Of a DNA stretch of 64,000 nt, positions 17,565 through 26,590 are shown piece after piece. The position numbers and the translations under genes are program-made. This DNA comes from Arenibacter hampyeongensis (GTDB taxonomy: Bacteria; Bacteroidota; Bacteroidia; Flavobacteriales; Flavobacteriaceae), in the NCBI RefSeq assembly GCF_002909255.1, contig NZ_PIOB01000002.1:372001-436000 (forward strand). Reading direction: 5' to 3'. The notes beneath the pieces are model-generated. The model saw only the letters and a program-made list of their open reading frames with translations, was not told where the DNA came from and searched no databases. The first letter of the stretch is position 1, and the number at the start of each line of letters is the position of its first letter.

Positions 17565-18659
17565 TTAGTGCAGTTCTTCGTCAGCTTCTATTAGGAGTGA
17601 TTTGTTCAAGTTAAGAAAAACAGTGCCGTCATTTTCCGATGGAGAAACCGATTCAATAAAATTGTTCTGTTGGTTTCCAGTTGCTACGATAGGATTACCG
17701 TACCACATATTTCCATTGTTGACAAAAATATTATTCGTAATAGTAGTTTTGGAATCATGTTTAAAACCTCCGCCAGTATTAATAATAGTTCCTGTATTGC
17801 CCTGAAATAGGTTTCCGTCAAAAAGGGTATTATTGGCACCCAGGGTATCCTCGCCCCACGATGGAGTGTCTCCAATTTTACTTGAAAACGTAAACAGCAG
17901 ATTGCCGGTATTGTTTACGAAGGTAGAATTCAAAACCTGGTAGCGGTTTACCCCCCTAAAACTGGCAATTTGACTATGGTTCCTACTAAATTTGCAATTT
18001 TCTATTTTTACATAGCGCTCCGTGGAAAAAATTAAGTCCCGATTGTTGCTAAATGTAGATCCCGTTACCGTAATTCTATTTGTATAGTCACTTTCATTAT
18101 CTGATGTTATACTTGGAGTAGATCCCCAATAGCTTCTAAATAGGGTGGCCGAATTGTTTTTAAAAATGGAATTGGTGATATCAATGGTCGAATTGTCACC
18201 TTTGGACCAAAAAGCAGTTTGGTTGGAAATTCCGGTAACCACTATTTCAGTAGCTATAACAGATGATCCGGAGACATCAAAAATAGTCCCGTTATTATAA
18301 TTATCGGCAGAATCTGTAAAGGTGAATCCAGATATATCCAATGTAAATCCCGATTCAATTACAAACATTCGGTATTCACTAGCACCAGAAATAGTAATAT
18401 TATCTGCCCCGCCCCCTCTAATAATCATATTACTGGTCACATTCGGTAGGTTGGAGTTTAAGTTAATTAAACCCTTCAGCCCTGTATCAAAAACAATTTT
18501 ATTGATTTTGAAATCCTCATTGGCCCTATTTATCGCCCAGCGTAAGGTTCCTATACTATTATCATCGGCAAGGGAAGTTACCGATATATCCCCTTGTGCA
18601 TAAGATCCTGAAAAACAGAAGATGGCAATGAGAAAATATATTATTTGATTTCTTTTCAT
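17565..18659 (-). CDS. Secreted beta-helix protein, truncated paralog of the T9SS adhesin head
   Basis: A 364-residue exported protein with signal peptide (MKRNQIIYFLIAIFCFSGSYAQ). It is co-linear with the first ~370 residues of the large adhesin at 19997: both share ITNSxFxNNSATLFRS, TNRITVTGSTFSxN and RYVKIEN. Asn- and Thr-rich turns (NNxxxF, GNTGT) indicate a right-handed parallel beta-helix. It stops about where the adhesin head ends (GNPIVxxxN, FIxSV), after which a short unrelated tail follows. It has no thrombospondin repeats and no T9SS sorting domain, so attachment is unclear. Its promoter region is a near copy of the adhesin's. It could be a secreted free head, a decaying copy, or a donor for gene conversion. 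Confidence 0.75.
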   Translation of the reverse strand: MKRNQIIYFLIAIFCFSGSYAQGDISVTSLADDNSIGTLRWAINRANEDFKINKIVFDTGLKGLINLNSNLPNVTSNMIIRGGGADNITISGASEYRMFVIESGFTLDISGFTFTDSADNYNNGTIFDVSGSSVIATEIVVTGISNQTAFWSKGDNSTIDITNSIFKNNSATLFRSYWGSTPSITSDNESDYTNRITVTGSTFSNNRDLIFSTERYVKIENCKFSRNHSQIASFRGVNRYQVLNSTFVNNTGNLLFTFSSKIGDTPSWGEDTLGANNTLFDGNLFQGNTGTIINTGGGFKHDSKTTITNNIFVNNGNMWYGNPIVATGNQQNNFIESVSPSENDGTVFLNLNKSLLIEADEELH

Positions 18660-18754
18660 TCTCGATGGAATTTATACAATAGTTGCTGGTTTGTACAATG
18701 CTTTTCCTTGATATAAATACGCTTATACATTGTTCATTCATAACGTATTGATAT

Positions 18755-18830
18755 CAAATTTAGTATTTCAACTATAGTAAAGGATTTATTACAATACTAA
18801 AGATGTGTAAGTGTTAAAAAATGTTGTGAA
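18755..18830 (-). promoter_or_regulatory. Promoter module shared with the adhesin gene
   Basis: On the minus strand, TAAATTTG (18755-18762) is a -7 element about 96 bp before the start codon. Exactly 36 bp further upstream is a 32-bp bipartite element, TTCACAACAT, 7-bp spacer, CACTTACACATCTTT (18799-18830). The same arrangement with the same spacing precedes the adhesin gene. There is no TTTG at -33, suggesting the element binds an activator. Confidence 0.65.
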
Positions 18831-19018
18831 CTGCCCTATTGGTACAGTCTTGTTTTCGGAGAGTTACCAATTCCATGCCAAAAACTGCTCTTGGATTAAA
18901 AACCGAATATTGAAATTTGTCCATTCCGGAATACTATATTGGAGAATACTATAATTGAGACTCTTCCCGTGCATATGAAGAAATGGGAAAGAGGCTTCAA
19001 TTCAAAATAGTTTTGAAT
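18831..19018. other. Non-coding stretch upstream of the truncated paralog
   Basis: Part of the 415-bp gap between porP/sprF and the truncated paralog. It has an imperfect inverted repeat (TTGAGACTCTTCCC at 18955-18968 against GGGAAAGAGGCTTCAA at 18985-19000). No ORF, RNA gene or other motif is apparent. Confidence 0.4.
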
Positions 19019-19021
19019 CAA

Positions 19022-19055
19022 AAAAAGGGCTAACACCTGTGTATTAGCCCTTTTT
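19022..19055 (-). terminator. Terminator of the adhesin-porP/sprF operon
   Basis: 12-bp stem AAAAAGGGCTAA / TTAGCCCTTTTT with a 10-nt loop, 20 bp beyond the porP/sprF stop. The A-run on the plus strand is the U-run of the minus-strand transcript. Confidence 0.9.
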
Positions 19056-19074
19056 ACAATAGTTTATATCTTCT

Positions 19075-19962
19075 TTAAAACAAAAACCTCAACAAAAATT
19101 CATTGGTATTTTTGGCACTGGCCAATTCGCTCCTAGTACTTACTTCATAGGCATATCCCAATTGCAATCTTTTTTTGATGCTGAAATTTACCAGCCCGGC
19201 AAAAGCACCATCAGTCCGGTAACTGCCCCCGAACTCAAAGCTTTCGTCGAAAGATAGCATGGCATTGAAGTCCACTGAAACCGGTGCCCCACTTACATAA
19301 CGCCCCATGACCGAAGGTTTAAGCATTAGGTTGCTAGGTGCATTTAATAGAACCGCATATCCGGCCGTAGCGTAGACATGTGGCTTGGCCAAAGCTGCCG
19401 TGGCCACTCCATTGTTATTATCCGCTCGGTCTGTGGACAAAAGCCGTGGTACGGCCAGGGAAGCGTACCACTTGCCATTTTTCAACAAGGCCCCTACCCC
19501 CACATTGGGATTAAAACGGGAAATTGATGAGATACTCGGGTCTGAATTTACGTTATATGTTTCCAGTCCGGAGGTATTGACACTATAAGAGTTACCGCCT
19601 GCCTTTAGCCCCAGATAAAGATCCGTCCCTTGGGTCAACTGTAACCTATAGGAAAAATCGATACCTGTAAAAGTCTGGCTTTCCACAAAAGTATTACTGT
19701 TGTAGATGGATATGCCAATTCCCAGCTTTTTGCCCAAGGTGGTCCCAAAGGATACCGCTTCCGCACTTGGCGCATCCTGGATGCCGGTCCATTGTTGTCT
19801 GAATGTCGCCGTGACCATTGTCTCCCCGTCCACCCCAACATAGGCCGGATTATAAGAATTCATATGGTACATATAATTGGTGATTACCCCTTCCTGCTGG
19901 GCAAACATACTTCCGCCCACTAACAAAAGTGCGCCTATAATAATCTTATTGTATTTCTGCAT
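19075..19962 (-). CDS. Type IX secretion membrane protein, PorP/SprF family
   Basis: A 295-residue outer-membrane beta-barrel protein with signal peptide (MQKYNKIIIGALLLVGGSMFAQ). The start of the mature part, GVITNYMYHMNSYNPAYVG, and the ending QLGYAYEVSTRSELA plus NTNEFLLRFLF are typical of PorP/SprF. These proteins help T9SS cargo with type B sorting domains reach or stay at the surface; SprF is needed for SprB secretion in gliding flavobacteria. It begins 34 bp after the adhesin stop and is almost certainly its dedicated partner. A terminator follows. Confidence 0.94.
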   Translation of the reverse strand: MQKYNKIIIGALLLVGGSMFAQQEGVITNYMYHMNSYNPAYVGVDGETMVTATFRQQWTGIQDAPSAEAVSFGTTLGKKLGIGISIYNSNTFVESQTFTGIDFSYRLQLTQGTDLYLGLKAGGNSYSVNTSGLETYNVNSDPSISSISRFNPNVGVGALLKNGKWYASLAVPRLLSTDRADNNNGVATAALAKPHVYATAGYAVLLNAPSNLMLKPSVMGRYVSGAPVSVDFNAMLSFDESFEFGGSYRTDGAFAGLVNFSIKKRLQLGYAYEVSTRSELASAKNTNEFLLRFLF

Positions 19963-19996
19963 GTTAAAATGTCTTTGGTTCTAATTTATGGTTATG

Positions 19997-22900
19997 TTAA
20001 CGTGAAGTGATATAAAGCCATCCGTCCTGGTCTACTTTTCCATCACCTTCAAAATCGATCTGGAAATAGTAGGATCCGGCATCTGGAAGTTTGGCTCCTA
20101 GGTCTTTGTAACGGCCGTCCCATGTATTTTGGTAATTCCTAGCCGAGAAGACCTCTTTTCCCCAAGAGTTGAATACCCTTACCAAAGAATTGGGATAGTT
20201 CTCTATGTTATGGATCATCCAGGTATCATTGATTCCATCGCCGTTAGGAGTAAATGATTGGGAAACGTTGAGTTCCATGGTATCACAAACATCACCAAGA
20301 CCATCGTTGTCCCGGTCTTCCTGACCTGGATTGCGCACTTCCGGGCAGTTGTCCAATGAATCCTGAACACCATCACCGTCGGCATCCTTCTGGGAGTCGG
20401 CACAGCCTTGGGCATCTACACTTTCACTGGACGGAGTATTGGGACATTCGTCCATATTATCACTTACTCCGTCGTTGTCGGAATCCTTTTGGGAAGGAGT
20501 ACACCCATAGGTGTCCACTGCTTCATCTTCGGGCGAATCAGGACATTGGTCCTCTTCATCGTTCACCCCATCAAAATCATTGTCCTTTTGGGAATCGGAA
20601 CAACCATTGGTGTCAACAGACTCTCCAGCGGGAGTAGCAGGACAATCGTCCATCTCATTGTTGACGCCATCACCATCTGCATCTTTTTGAGAAGCGGAAC
20701 AGCCCGTGCTATCTGCATTTTCACCTCCTGGGGTATTACCACAGATATCAATTGCATCGGAAACACCATCGTTATCTGCATCCTGTTGGCTATCTGAACA
20801 TCCGTTGGCATCTACTGTTTCTCCAATTGGTGTGTTAGAACAGGTATCAATTGCATCAGAAACACCGTCATTGTCGCTATCCTTTTGACTATCCGAACAA
20901 CCATTGCTATCTACAGATTCCCCACTTGGAGTATTCGCACAGATATCAATTGCATCTGAAACACCATCGTTATCAAGGTCTTTTTGACTGTCCGAACAAC
21001 CATTCGCATCAACTGTTTCTCCATTTGGAGTATTCACACAGGTATCAATTGCATCAGAAACACCGTCATTGTCGCTATCCTTTTGACTATCCGAACAACC
21101 ATTGCTATCTACAGATTCCCCACTTGGAGTATTCGCACAGGTATCAATTGCATCTGAAACACCGTCGTTATCACCGTCTTTTTGACTGTCCGAACAACCA
21201 TTCGCATCAACTGTTTCTCCATTTGGAGTATTCGCACAGGTATCGACATCATCCATAACACCATCGCTATCACTGTCCTTTTGACTATCCGAACAACCAT
21301 TGCTATCTACAGATTCCCCTGTAGGCGTATCGGCACAAGTATCGATAGCATCTGAAACACCATCGTTATCGGCATCCTTTTGACTGTCTGAACAACCGTT
21401 GGCATCTACTGTTTCTCCTGTTGGGGTATCACCACAAATATCAATAGCGTCTGAAACACCATCATTATCGGCATCTTTTTGAGAATCTGAACAACCGTTG
21501 GCATCTACTGTTTCTCCTTCAGGAGTGCCCAAGCAATTATCCAAACTATCTTTTATTCGATCCCCATCTTCATCAGGACTAGCCGTACTTCTCTCATAAC
21601 TAAAACCACCACCGCTTCCACCACTTTCCCATGATAGGATTTTAACATCAATATAGATATCATCCGTAATAAGGTGAAGAACAAAATCGGTATTGGTATA
21701 ACAGGGAGGACACCATCCCATGGTATTTATCCAAGTTGAAAAATTAAGAGATCCAAAATCTGCAGTGGTACCCTGCGCCCATTCGGTATCTTTTGGGGAA
21801 ATATAAATATTCTCATCGTAAACAGTTTCAGCAGCAATGTTAAACAAGCCTTTATTATTGGCTCGGGTAATTATTACGTTATCTGTTAAAAAATCCTGAT
21901 TCTCCCCTTGGGTCCAATCTGTACTGGATATTTTTTCAACAATAATTTTCGGACCGTCCCAAATAAATGGTAGCTGTGGTTGATTATTAATTATTGCACC
22001 GGAAACACTTTCGTTACCTGCCAAATCATAGGCCTTCAGGCTGTAATAATAGGTGGTATTGGCTATTAAACCCGTATGGTAAAATTCATTATAGCTAATA
22101 TGGGAAAGATCTGCAATCAAAGTCAAGGAGTTTTCATCTGTCCCTCCATATAAGTGGTATCCTACCGTATCTTCTGTATTAGAATCCCATTCCAAATGTA
22201 TTTGGTATGCACCAGCAGTACTTGTGAATCCAATGGGAGCCAGTGGTTCCGTAATATCCGTACATCCATCTGCTTCCACAACCTCACCAGAAGGAGTGTT
22301 AGGGCAAAGATCTTGGTAATCGGCAACCCCATCATTATCATCATCCAAAAAATTTAAATTGATTGTACCATTATTCTGTGCAATACTTGCTCTATTCACA
22401 TCTACATCATAAATAGAAATCTCATCAAATGGGGATATAGTTAACTCCTCCGTTCCGTGAATAGTGCCCAAAATATTTATTCCTAAGACATAAGTATTTC
22501 CACTAATAGATATACTAGTCGGTGACGAAGAGCCCAAAGTAGCATTACCGCCTGAAAGTGAAAATTGAAAGTCATTGGCTTCCAATGCACCAGACCCTAG
22601 ATCTGAATTAAAAACAGGTCTGCTCATGGTTACCGATACCGTAGCATCAATTGCGGAATGTGTAACCGAGGTAATAAAATTTGGCAATAAATTACTGGAG
22701 ACCACAATTGGATTACCCGTCCAATTGGTGCCATTGTTTTCAAATATATTATCAAATATGGTGGTCTTATTGTCATAATTGGAACTCCCTCCGGGATTAA
22801 TAACGGTTCCAGTGTTCCCAATAAAGGTATTGCCCTCAAAAAGAGTATTATTGGTACCTAAGGTTCCTTCGCCCCAGGAAGGATTCTGCCCAATCCAACT

Positions 22901-23677
22901 ATAAAATGAAAATAATTGATAGCTGGTATTATTGGTAAACGTTGAATTTAATACCTGATACCTGTTGACTCCTCTAAAAAGTCCAATTTGACCGGTATTA
23001 TCCTCAAAAATACTATTCTCAATTTTCACATAACGTTCTGTATAGAATATTAGGCCTGAATTGGAACTGAAAGTAGATCCGGTGACGGTTATTCTATTGG
23101 TATAGTCAGTTTCATTATCAGATGTTGTAGTAGGTGTTGAACCCCAATCACTCCGGAACAAGGTGGCCGAATTGTTATTGAAGGTAGAGTTGGTTATATT
23201 AATAACAGAATTGTCACTTTTGGACCAAAAGGGAGTACTATAAATAATCCCCGAAACCACTATATCTGAAGCATTTACGGTTGATCCGGATACTGCAAAA
23301 ATAGTTCCATTGTTATAATCATTTGCACTATTGGCAAAGGTAAACCCAGAAACATCCAAAGTATAACCAGAATTAATAACAAACATTTTAAACTGATTGT
23401 TTCCAGAAATAGTAATATCTGAAGCGCCAGGACCTGTAATGACCATACTACTGGTCACATTTGGAAGATTGGAAGTTAAGGTAATAGTCCCTGATAGCCC
23501 GGAATCGAAAATAATCTCATTGATATTGGCATCGGCATTGGCCGTGGTCATTGCCCAACGCAAAGTGCCTAAAGTGCCATCATCGGTTAGCGAAGTTACC
23601 GTGACGGTTGTTTGCGCCCAAGATGCCGAAAAACATAAAAGGGCAATTAAATAAGTAAAAACAGTTTTTTTTTTCAT
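19997..23677 (-). CDS. T9SS-secreted adhesin: beta-helix head, FN3-like domain, 13 thrombospondin type 3 repeats, type B sorting domain
   Basis: A 1226-residue surface protein. Order: signal peptide ending SASWAQ; parallel beta-helix (~25-350); linker; one isolated TSP3 unit near 445 (LDDDNDGVADYQDLCPNTP); an FN3-like domain (~480-560); an unclassified domain with a PPCYTN segment (~570-690); 13 tandem 33-residue TSP3 repeats, each with calcium-binding DxDxDGVxD and a Cys pair; and a gliding-type C-terminal sorting domain (QSFTPNGDGINDTW, RVFNSWGKEVF, GSYYFQIDFEGDGK). ATG 23677 is preferred over the in-frame TTG 23683. The start is followed by ten A, a slippage-prone tract. The gene is followed by porP/sprF. 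It probably mediates adhesion or gliding; the ligand is unknown. Confidence 0.9.
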   Translation of the reverse strand: MKKKTVFTYLIALLCFSASWAQTTVTVTSLTDDGTLGTLRWAMTTANADANINEIIFDSGLSGTITLTSNLPNVTSSMVITGPGASDITISGNNQFKMFVINSGYTLDVSGFTFANSANDYNNGTIFAVSGSTVNASDIVVSGIIYSTPFWSKSDNSVINITNSTFNNNSATLFRSDWGSTPTTTSDNETDYTNRITVTGSTFSSNSGLIFYTERYVKIENSIFEDNTGQIGLFRGVNRYQVLNSTFTNNTSYQLFSFYSWIGQNPSWGEGTLGTNNTLFEGNTFIGNTGTVINPGGSSNYDNKTTIFDNIFENNGTNWTGNPIVVSSNLLPNFITSVTHSAIDATVSVTMSRPVFNSDLGSGALEANDFQFSLSGGNATLGSSSPTSISISGNTYVLGINILGTIHGTEELTISPFDEISIYDVDVNRASIAQNNGTINLNFLDDDNDGVADYQDLCPNTPSGEVVEADGCTDITEPLAPIGFTSTAGAYQIHLEWDSNTEDTVGYHLYGGTDENSLTLIADLSHISYNEFYHTGLIANTTYYYSLKAYDLAGNESVSGAIINNQPQLPFIWDGPKIIVEKISSTDWTQGENQDFLTDNVIITRANNKGLFNIAAETVYDENIYISPKDTEWAQGTTADFGSLNFSTWINTMGWCPPCYTNTDFVLHLITDDIYIDVKILSWESGGSGGGFSYERSTASPDEDGDRIKDSLDNCLGTPEGETVDANGCSDSQKDADNDGVSDAIDICGDTPTGETVDANGCSDSQKDADNDGVSDAIDTCADTPTGESVDSNGCSDSQKDSDSDGVMDDVDTCANTPNGETVDANGCSDSQKDGDNDGVSDAIDTCANTPSGESVDSNGCSDSQKDSDNDGVSDAIDTCVNTPNGETVDANGCSDSQKDLDNDGVSDAIDICANTPSGESVDSNGCSDSQKDSDNDGVSDAIDTCSNTPIGETVDANGCSDSQQDADNDGVSDAIDICGNTPGGENADSTGCSASQKDADGDGVNNEMDDCPATPAGESVDTNGCSDSQKDNDFDGVNDEEDQCPDSPEDEAVDTYGCTPSQKDSDNDGVSDNMDECPNTPSSESVDAQGCADSQKDADGDGVQDSLDNCPEVRNPGQEDRDNDGLGDVCDTMELNVSQSFTPNGDGINDTWMIHNIENYPNSLVRVFNSWGKEVFSARNYQNTWDGRYKDLGAKLPDAGSYYFQIDFEGDGKVDQDGWLYITSR
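20282..21577 (-). repeat. Tandem 99-bp repeats encoding thrombospondin type 3 units
   Basis: Thirteen consecutive 33-codon units (consensus DSDNDGVSDAID, CxNTPxGExVDxNGCSDSQK). Units near the middle alternate between two versions, giving a 198-bp higher-order period. The 100 bp starting at 20841 recurs identically from 21039. The end units are more diverged, the usual pattern when unequal crossing-over acts in the array centre. Confidence 0.92.
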
Positions 23678-23780
23678 TCTCAATGTAAATTAAAATTTTG
23701 ATTAGTTGGTATTTATATGTAGCCTATTTCCTGAATTTTAACAATCCAATACTTATTACGTAAATAGATTACTACGGAAT

Positions 23781-23856
23781 CAAAAGTAGTATTATACCCA
23801 TATAATGTGTAGTTTGTCAGCGCCAAAGATGTGTAAGTGCCGAATTATGTTGTGAA
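23781..23856 (-). promoter_or_regulatory. Promoter module of the adhesin-porP/sprF operon
   Basis: Minus-strand -7 element TACTTTTG (23781-23788) lies about 104 bp before ATG 23677. The bipartite element TTCACAACAT, 7-bp spacer, CACTTACACATCTTT (23825-23856) sits exactly 36 bp further upstream, as in the truncated paralog. The predicted leader is about 95 nt. Confidence 0.65.
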
Positions 23857-24077
23857 ATTTATTAATACCGTAGTAGGATTAATTTGTAGGAAAATTAATC
23901 GCTTACAACTATTCTAAAAACAGATAATTTTAGTACTAAACTATTGCCGTAATCTAGGAATTAGATTAAGAATTTAAGAGAAAAATAGATTCAATAAAGA
24001 AATTGGATAGTATAAAATAGGCAGTTGTACGGAACTCAAATAAATTCCATGTCAGACAAAAACAAATTTTCGGAACC
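23857..24077. other. AT-rich non-coding stretch upstream of the adhesin operon
   Basis: The rest of the 400-bp gap between the adhesin and plsC. I see no ORF, RNA gene or repeat in it. Transcription of plsC ends here without an obvious hairpin terminator. Confidence 0.5.
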
Positions 24078-24617
24078 TTAAAAACTATTCTCGGGAATCT
24101 TGCCTTCCACTCCCTTAAAGAATTCCTTATAGGTTGAGAAATCCTGTTCCTTGTCGTCTGTAGGATATTGTGGTTTGGAAATTTTTATTTGCTTTTTTCC
24201 AAAATCGAACGCCACCATTACAATGGGAACTTTGGCCGCCTTGGCAATATAATAGAACCCTGTTTTCCATTCCGCAACTTTTTTTCTAGTTCCTTCAGGG
24301 GATAGCGCCAATCTGAACTTTTTATTCTGCTCGAATATTTTGGTCGTGGCACCTACGGTATCCATTTGTTTGCTTCTATCTATAGGGGCACCACCCATCC
24401 AGCGAAAAAACCACCCAAAAGGCGGTTTAAAAAGAGCTTTCTTTCCTATAAAATGAATATCCTCGTTCAAGACCCGTCGAATTAGCAGTCCCAGGAAAAA
24501 ATCCACCCAGCTGGTATGAGGCACCACAATTACAACGCATTTGTCCAACTGTGGAAAGGAACCAATTAGTTTCCATCCTAATATTTTAAAATAAATAAAC
24601 TTTGCAAGTGCATGCAT
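24078..24617 (-). CDS. 1-acyl-sn-glycerol-3-phosphate acyltransferase family protein (PlsC-like)
   Basis: A 179-residue acyltransferase. The catalytic HX4D motif is VVPHTSWVDFFLG near residue 34. The glycerophosphate-binding motif SPEGTRKK lies near 106, preceded by GGAPIDRSK. It is shorter than standard PlsC (about 240 residues) and lacks a clear N-terminal membrane anchor, as in other small PlsC-like proteins of this phylum. The acceptor could be lysophosphatidic acid or an aminolipid. It stands alone on the minus strand, 139 bp downstream of kdnB. Confidence 0.85.
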   Translation of the reverse strand: MHALAKFIYFKILGWKLIGSFPQLDKCVVIVVPHTSWVDFFLGLLIRRVLNEDIHFIGKKALFKPPFGWFFRWMGGAPIDRSKQMDTVGATTKIFEQNKKFRLALSPEGTRKKVAEWKTGFYYIAKAAKVPIVMVAFDFGKKQIKISKPQYPTDDKEQDFSTYKEFFKGVEGKIPENSF

Positions 24618-24756
24618 AAACCATCAATTATTTAAAATGTTAAGGTCTCAGTTAATTTTTAATTCAAAAAAAACATTTTATCATTTTCTACCCAATCCCC
24701 AATGAAATCAAGTTGCAAATTGGCATTAATAAACAGATTACGAATTTTTGGTAATA

Positions 24757-25884
24757 TTATATTTTTTTATAAATAGACTTTAATTTCTCTGGGTTTATAA
24801 TAGTTCTCCAAGCACTTCCCAAGGCGTTTTCCCATAGGGGTTCGAGGCTTAAAGCTACATTGATCATAATATCAAAATCGTTATTGGTCAATTCATTGCA
24901 GATGCCTTTTGGAAGTTGGATATTGTGTTTTTCCTTCATTTCATTAAACAACTCAACACCATCTGGATAAAACTCTTCCAAATGCTGAAAAACCAAGCAA
25001 TTGCCAATACCATGCCGTACTCCCAACAAGTAGGACAAACCATAGCTCATTGCATGGGCCACGCCCACCTGCGAATATGCAATACTCATACCGCCATGCC
25101 AAGAAGCCATCATTAACTTATTTCTGGAATCATCTTCCTTCAAATCTCCCAAATAAACTTCTTTGCACAATTCCAATGACTTTTCCCCGTAGCTTTGACT
25201 AAAGGCATTTAAAAAAGTGCCGTTCAGTGATTCTATGCAATGTATAAAACAATCCATTCCTGTATAGAACCATTGTTCTTTTGGGACACCCAGTGTTAGA
25301 TCGGGATCCATGAGCACTTGATCAAAAGTGGTGTAATCCGAATTAATCCCTAGTTTTTTCTCGGGCCCCAATAATACAGTGGTCCTGGAGACCTCAGCTC
25401 CCGTACCACTAATTGTGGGAATACCTACGTGATATATTGATGGTTTATTAACTAAATCCCATCCTTGATATTGATAGGCATTGCCCTTATTGGTCAACAT
25501 GATTGCCACAGCTTTTGCCAGATCCAACAATGTACCTCCGCCAATACCAATAATTCCTGAAGGCAAATCGGCAAAATCATTTTTAATTTTAATTACCAAG
25601 GCGTCTACTTGGTCTGTTTTTGGTTCCTCTTCCGCTGAAATAAAAATTATCTGATCGTTAAATATCAGAGGTATTCTGGAAACTAGTTCAGTGCCTTCAA
25701 ACACATCGTCGACCAAAAAGATAAATGGTGCCTCTGAATGAATCCTTTTGGGCATCAAAATTTCCCCCAATTGTCCAAAACATCCTTGGCCAAAAATGAC
25801 CCGGGGTACCATAGGAAAGTTCTTATAATTCGTCATCAATCCGGGGTGGCTAATAGTATTATTATTTTTACTCTTTACATTCAT
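24757..25884 (-). CDS. kdnB: Iron-containing alcohol dehydrogenase, probable 3-deoxy-manno-octulosonate 8-oxidase KdnB
   Basis: A 375-residue group III metal-dependent alcohol dehydrogenase. The nucleotide-binding loop is GIGGGTLLDLAKAVA, with PTISGTGAEVSRTTVL next, and the metal ligands are Asp in GMDCFIHCIES and His in AHAMSYGLSYLLGVRHGIGN. The opening YKNFPMVPRVIFGQG resembles Shewanella KdnB, which oxidises C8 of Kdo before KdnA transaminates it to 8-amino-Kdo. The context supports this: 4 bp downstream of a HAD phosphatase gene that overlaps kdsB. KdnA is not in the window. ATG 25836 is an alternative start. Confidence 0.75.
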   Translation of the reverse strand: MNVKSKNNNTISHPGLMTNYKNFPMVPRVIFGQGCFGQLGEILMPKRIHSEAPFIFLVDDVFEGTELVSRIPLIFNDQIIFISAEEEPKTDQVDALVIKIKNDFADLPSGIIGIGGGTLLDLAKAVAIMLTNKGNAYQYQGWDLVNKPSIYHVGIPTISGTGAEVSRTTVLLGPEKKLGINSDYTTFDQVLMDPDLTLGVPKEQWFYTGMDCFIHCIESLNGTFLNAFSQSYGEKSLELCKEVYLGDLKEDDSRNKLMMASWHGGMSIAYSQVGVAHAMSYGLSYLLGVRHGIGNCLVFQHLEEFYPDGVELFNEMKEKHNIQLPKGICNELTNNDFDIMINVALSLEPLWENALGSAWRTIINPEKLKSIYKKI

Positions 25885-25888
25885 AAAC

Positions 25889-26590
25889 TTAATTAAGATA
25901 TTCCAATATATCCGAGATAGTGTTCAAGGTAAGATGATCATTCTTGTGTTCTTCCAACTTTACTTCTTCATGTTGCCATGTGGTATGAAATGGAATATGT
26001 ACCGCCTTTGCCCCAATATTCAAAATTGGCAATACATCCGATTTCAATGAGTTTCCGATCATCAAAAACTCCTCTACAGGAATTTCCAAATGATTCAGTA
26101 GATTCTTATAATTATCCTCCTTTTTATCACTAAGTACCTCTACATGATGAAAATATTTGGACAAGCCCGACTTTTCCAATTTTCTTTCCTGATCCAACAA
26201 ATCACCTTTTGTCAATACAATTAATCGATATTTATCCTTTAATTTCTCCAACACTTCCTCCACACCATCCAATAACTCAACCGGGTGCAACAACATTTCC
26301 TTTCCTAGATTCAATATCTCGACAATCCTTGTCTGAGAAATCCTATTATTGGATAAATCCAGGGCAGATTCAATCATGGACAACATAAATCCTTTTATAC
26401 CATAACCGTATAATTCCAAATTCTTGATCTCGGTTTTAAAAAGTTCCTGATCAATTTGATTTTTGGTTTCATAATTATCCAAAAGGCTGGCAAATTTTTC
26501 TTCCGCATTCCTAAAATACGTTTCGTTTACCCATAGCGTATCATCGGCATCAAAACCAACTACTTTTATTTTCTTAAAATCTATTTCCAT
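25889..26590 (-). CDS. HAD family hydrolase
   Basis: A 233-residue haloacid-dehalogenase phosphatase. Motif I is [11 protein letters not shown] (nucleophile Asp in DADDT), motif II is the Thr in IVLTKGD, and motif III/IV is the [17 protein letters not shown] block. The helical cap between residues 20 and 90 is of the C1 type. It overlaps kdsB by 10 bp and precedes kdnB by 4 bp, so the three form one transcriptional unit. A role in the Kdo pathway (for example phosphate removal) is possible but unproven. KdsC itself is usually smaller and lacks a cap, so this is not a typical KdsC. Confidence 0.85.
   Translation of the reverse strand: MEIDFKKIKVVGFDADDTLWVNETYFRNAEEKFASLLDNYETKNQIDQELFKTEIKNLELYGYGIKGFMLSMIESALDLSNNRISQTRIVEILNLGKEMLLHPVELLDGVEEVLEKLKDKYRLIVLTKGDLLDQERKLEKSGLSKYFHHVEVLSDKKEDNYKNLLNHLEIPVEEFLMIGNSLKSDVLPILNIGAKAVHIPFHTTWQHEEVKLEEHKNDHLTLNTISDILEYLN

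Noticed and set aside
17565-18659. Frameshift pseudogene of the large adhesin
   Set aside because: The frame is intact from signal peptide to stop and the promoter module is conserved, so it is kept as a CDS, though functional decay cannot be excluded.
20356-21258. Several ORFs on the plus strand across the thrombospondin repeats
   Set aside because: They are frame shadows of the repeat array; the minus-strand frame encodes a coherent domain series.
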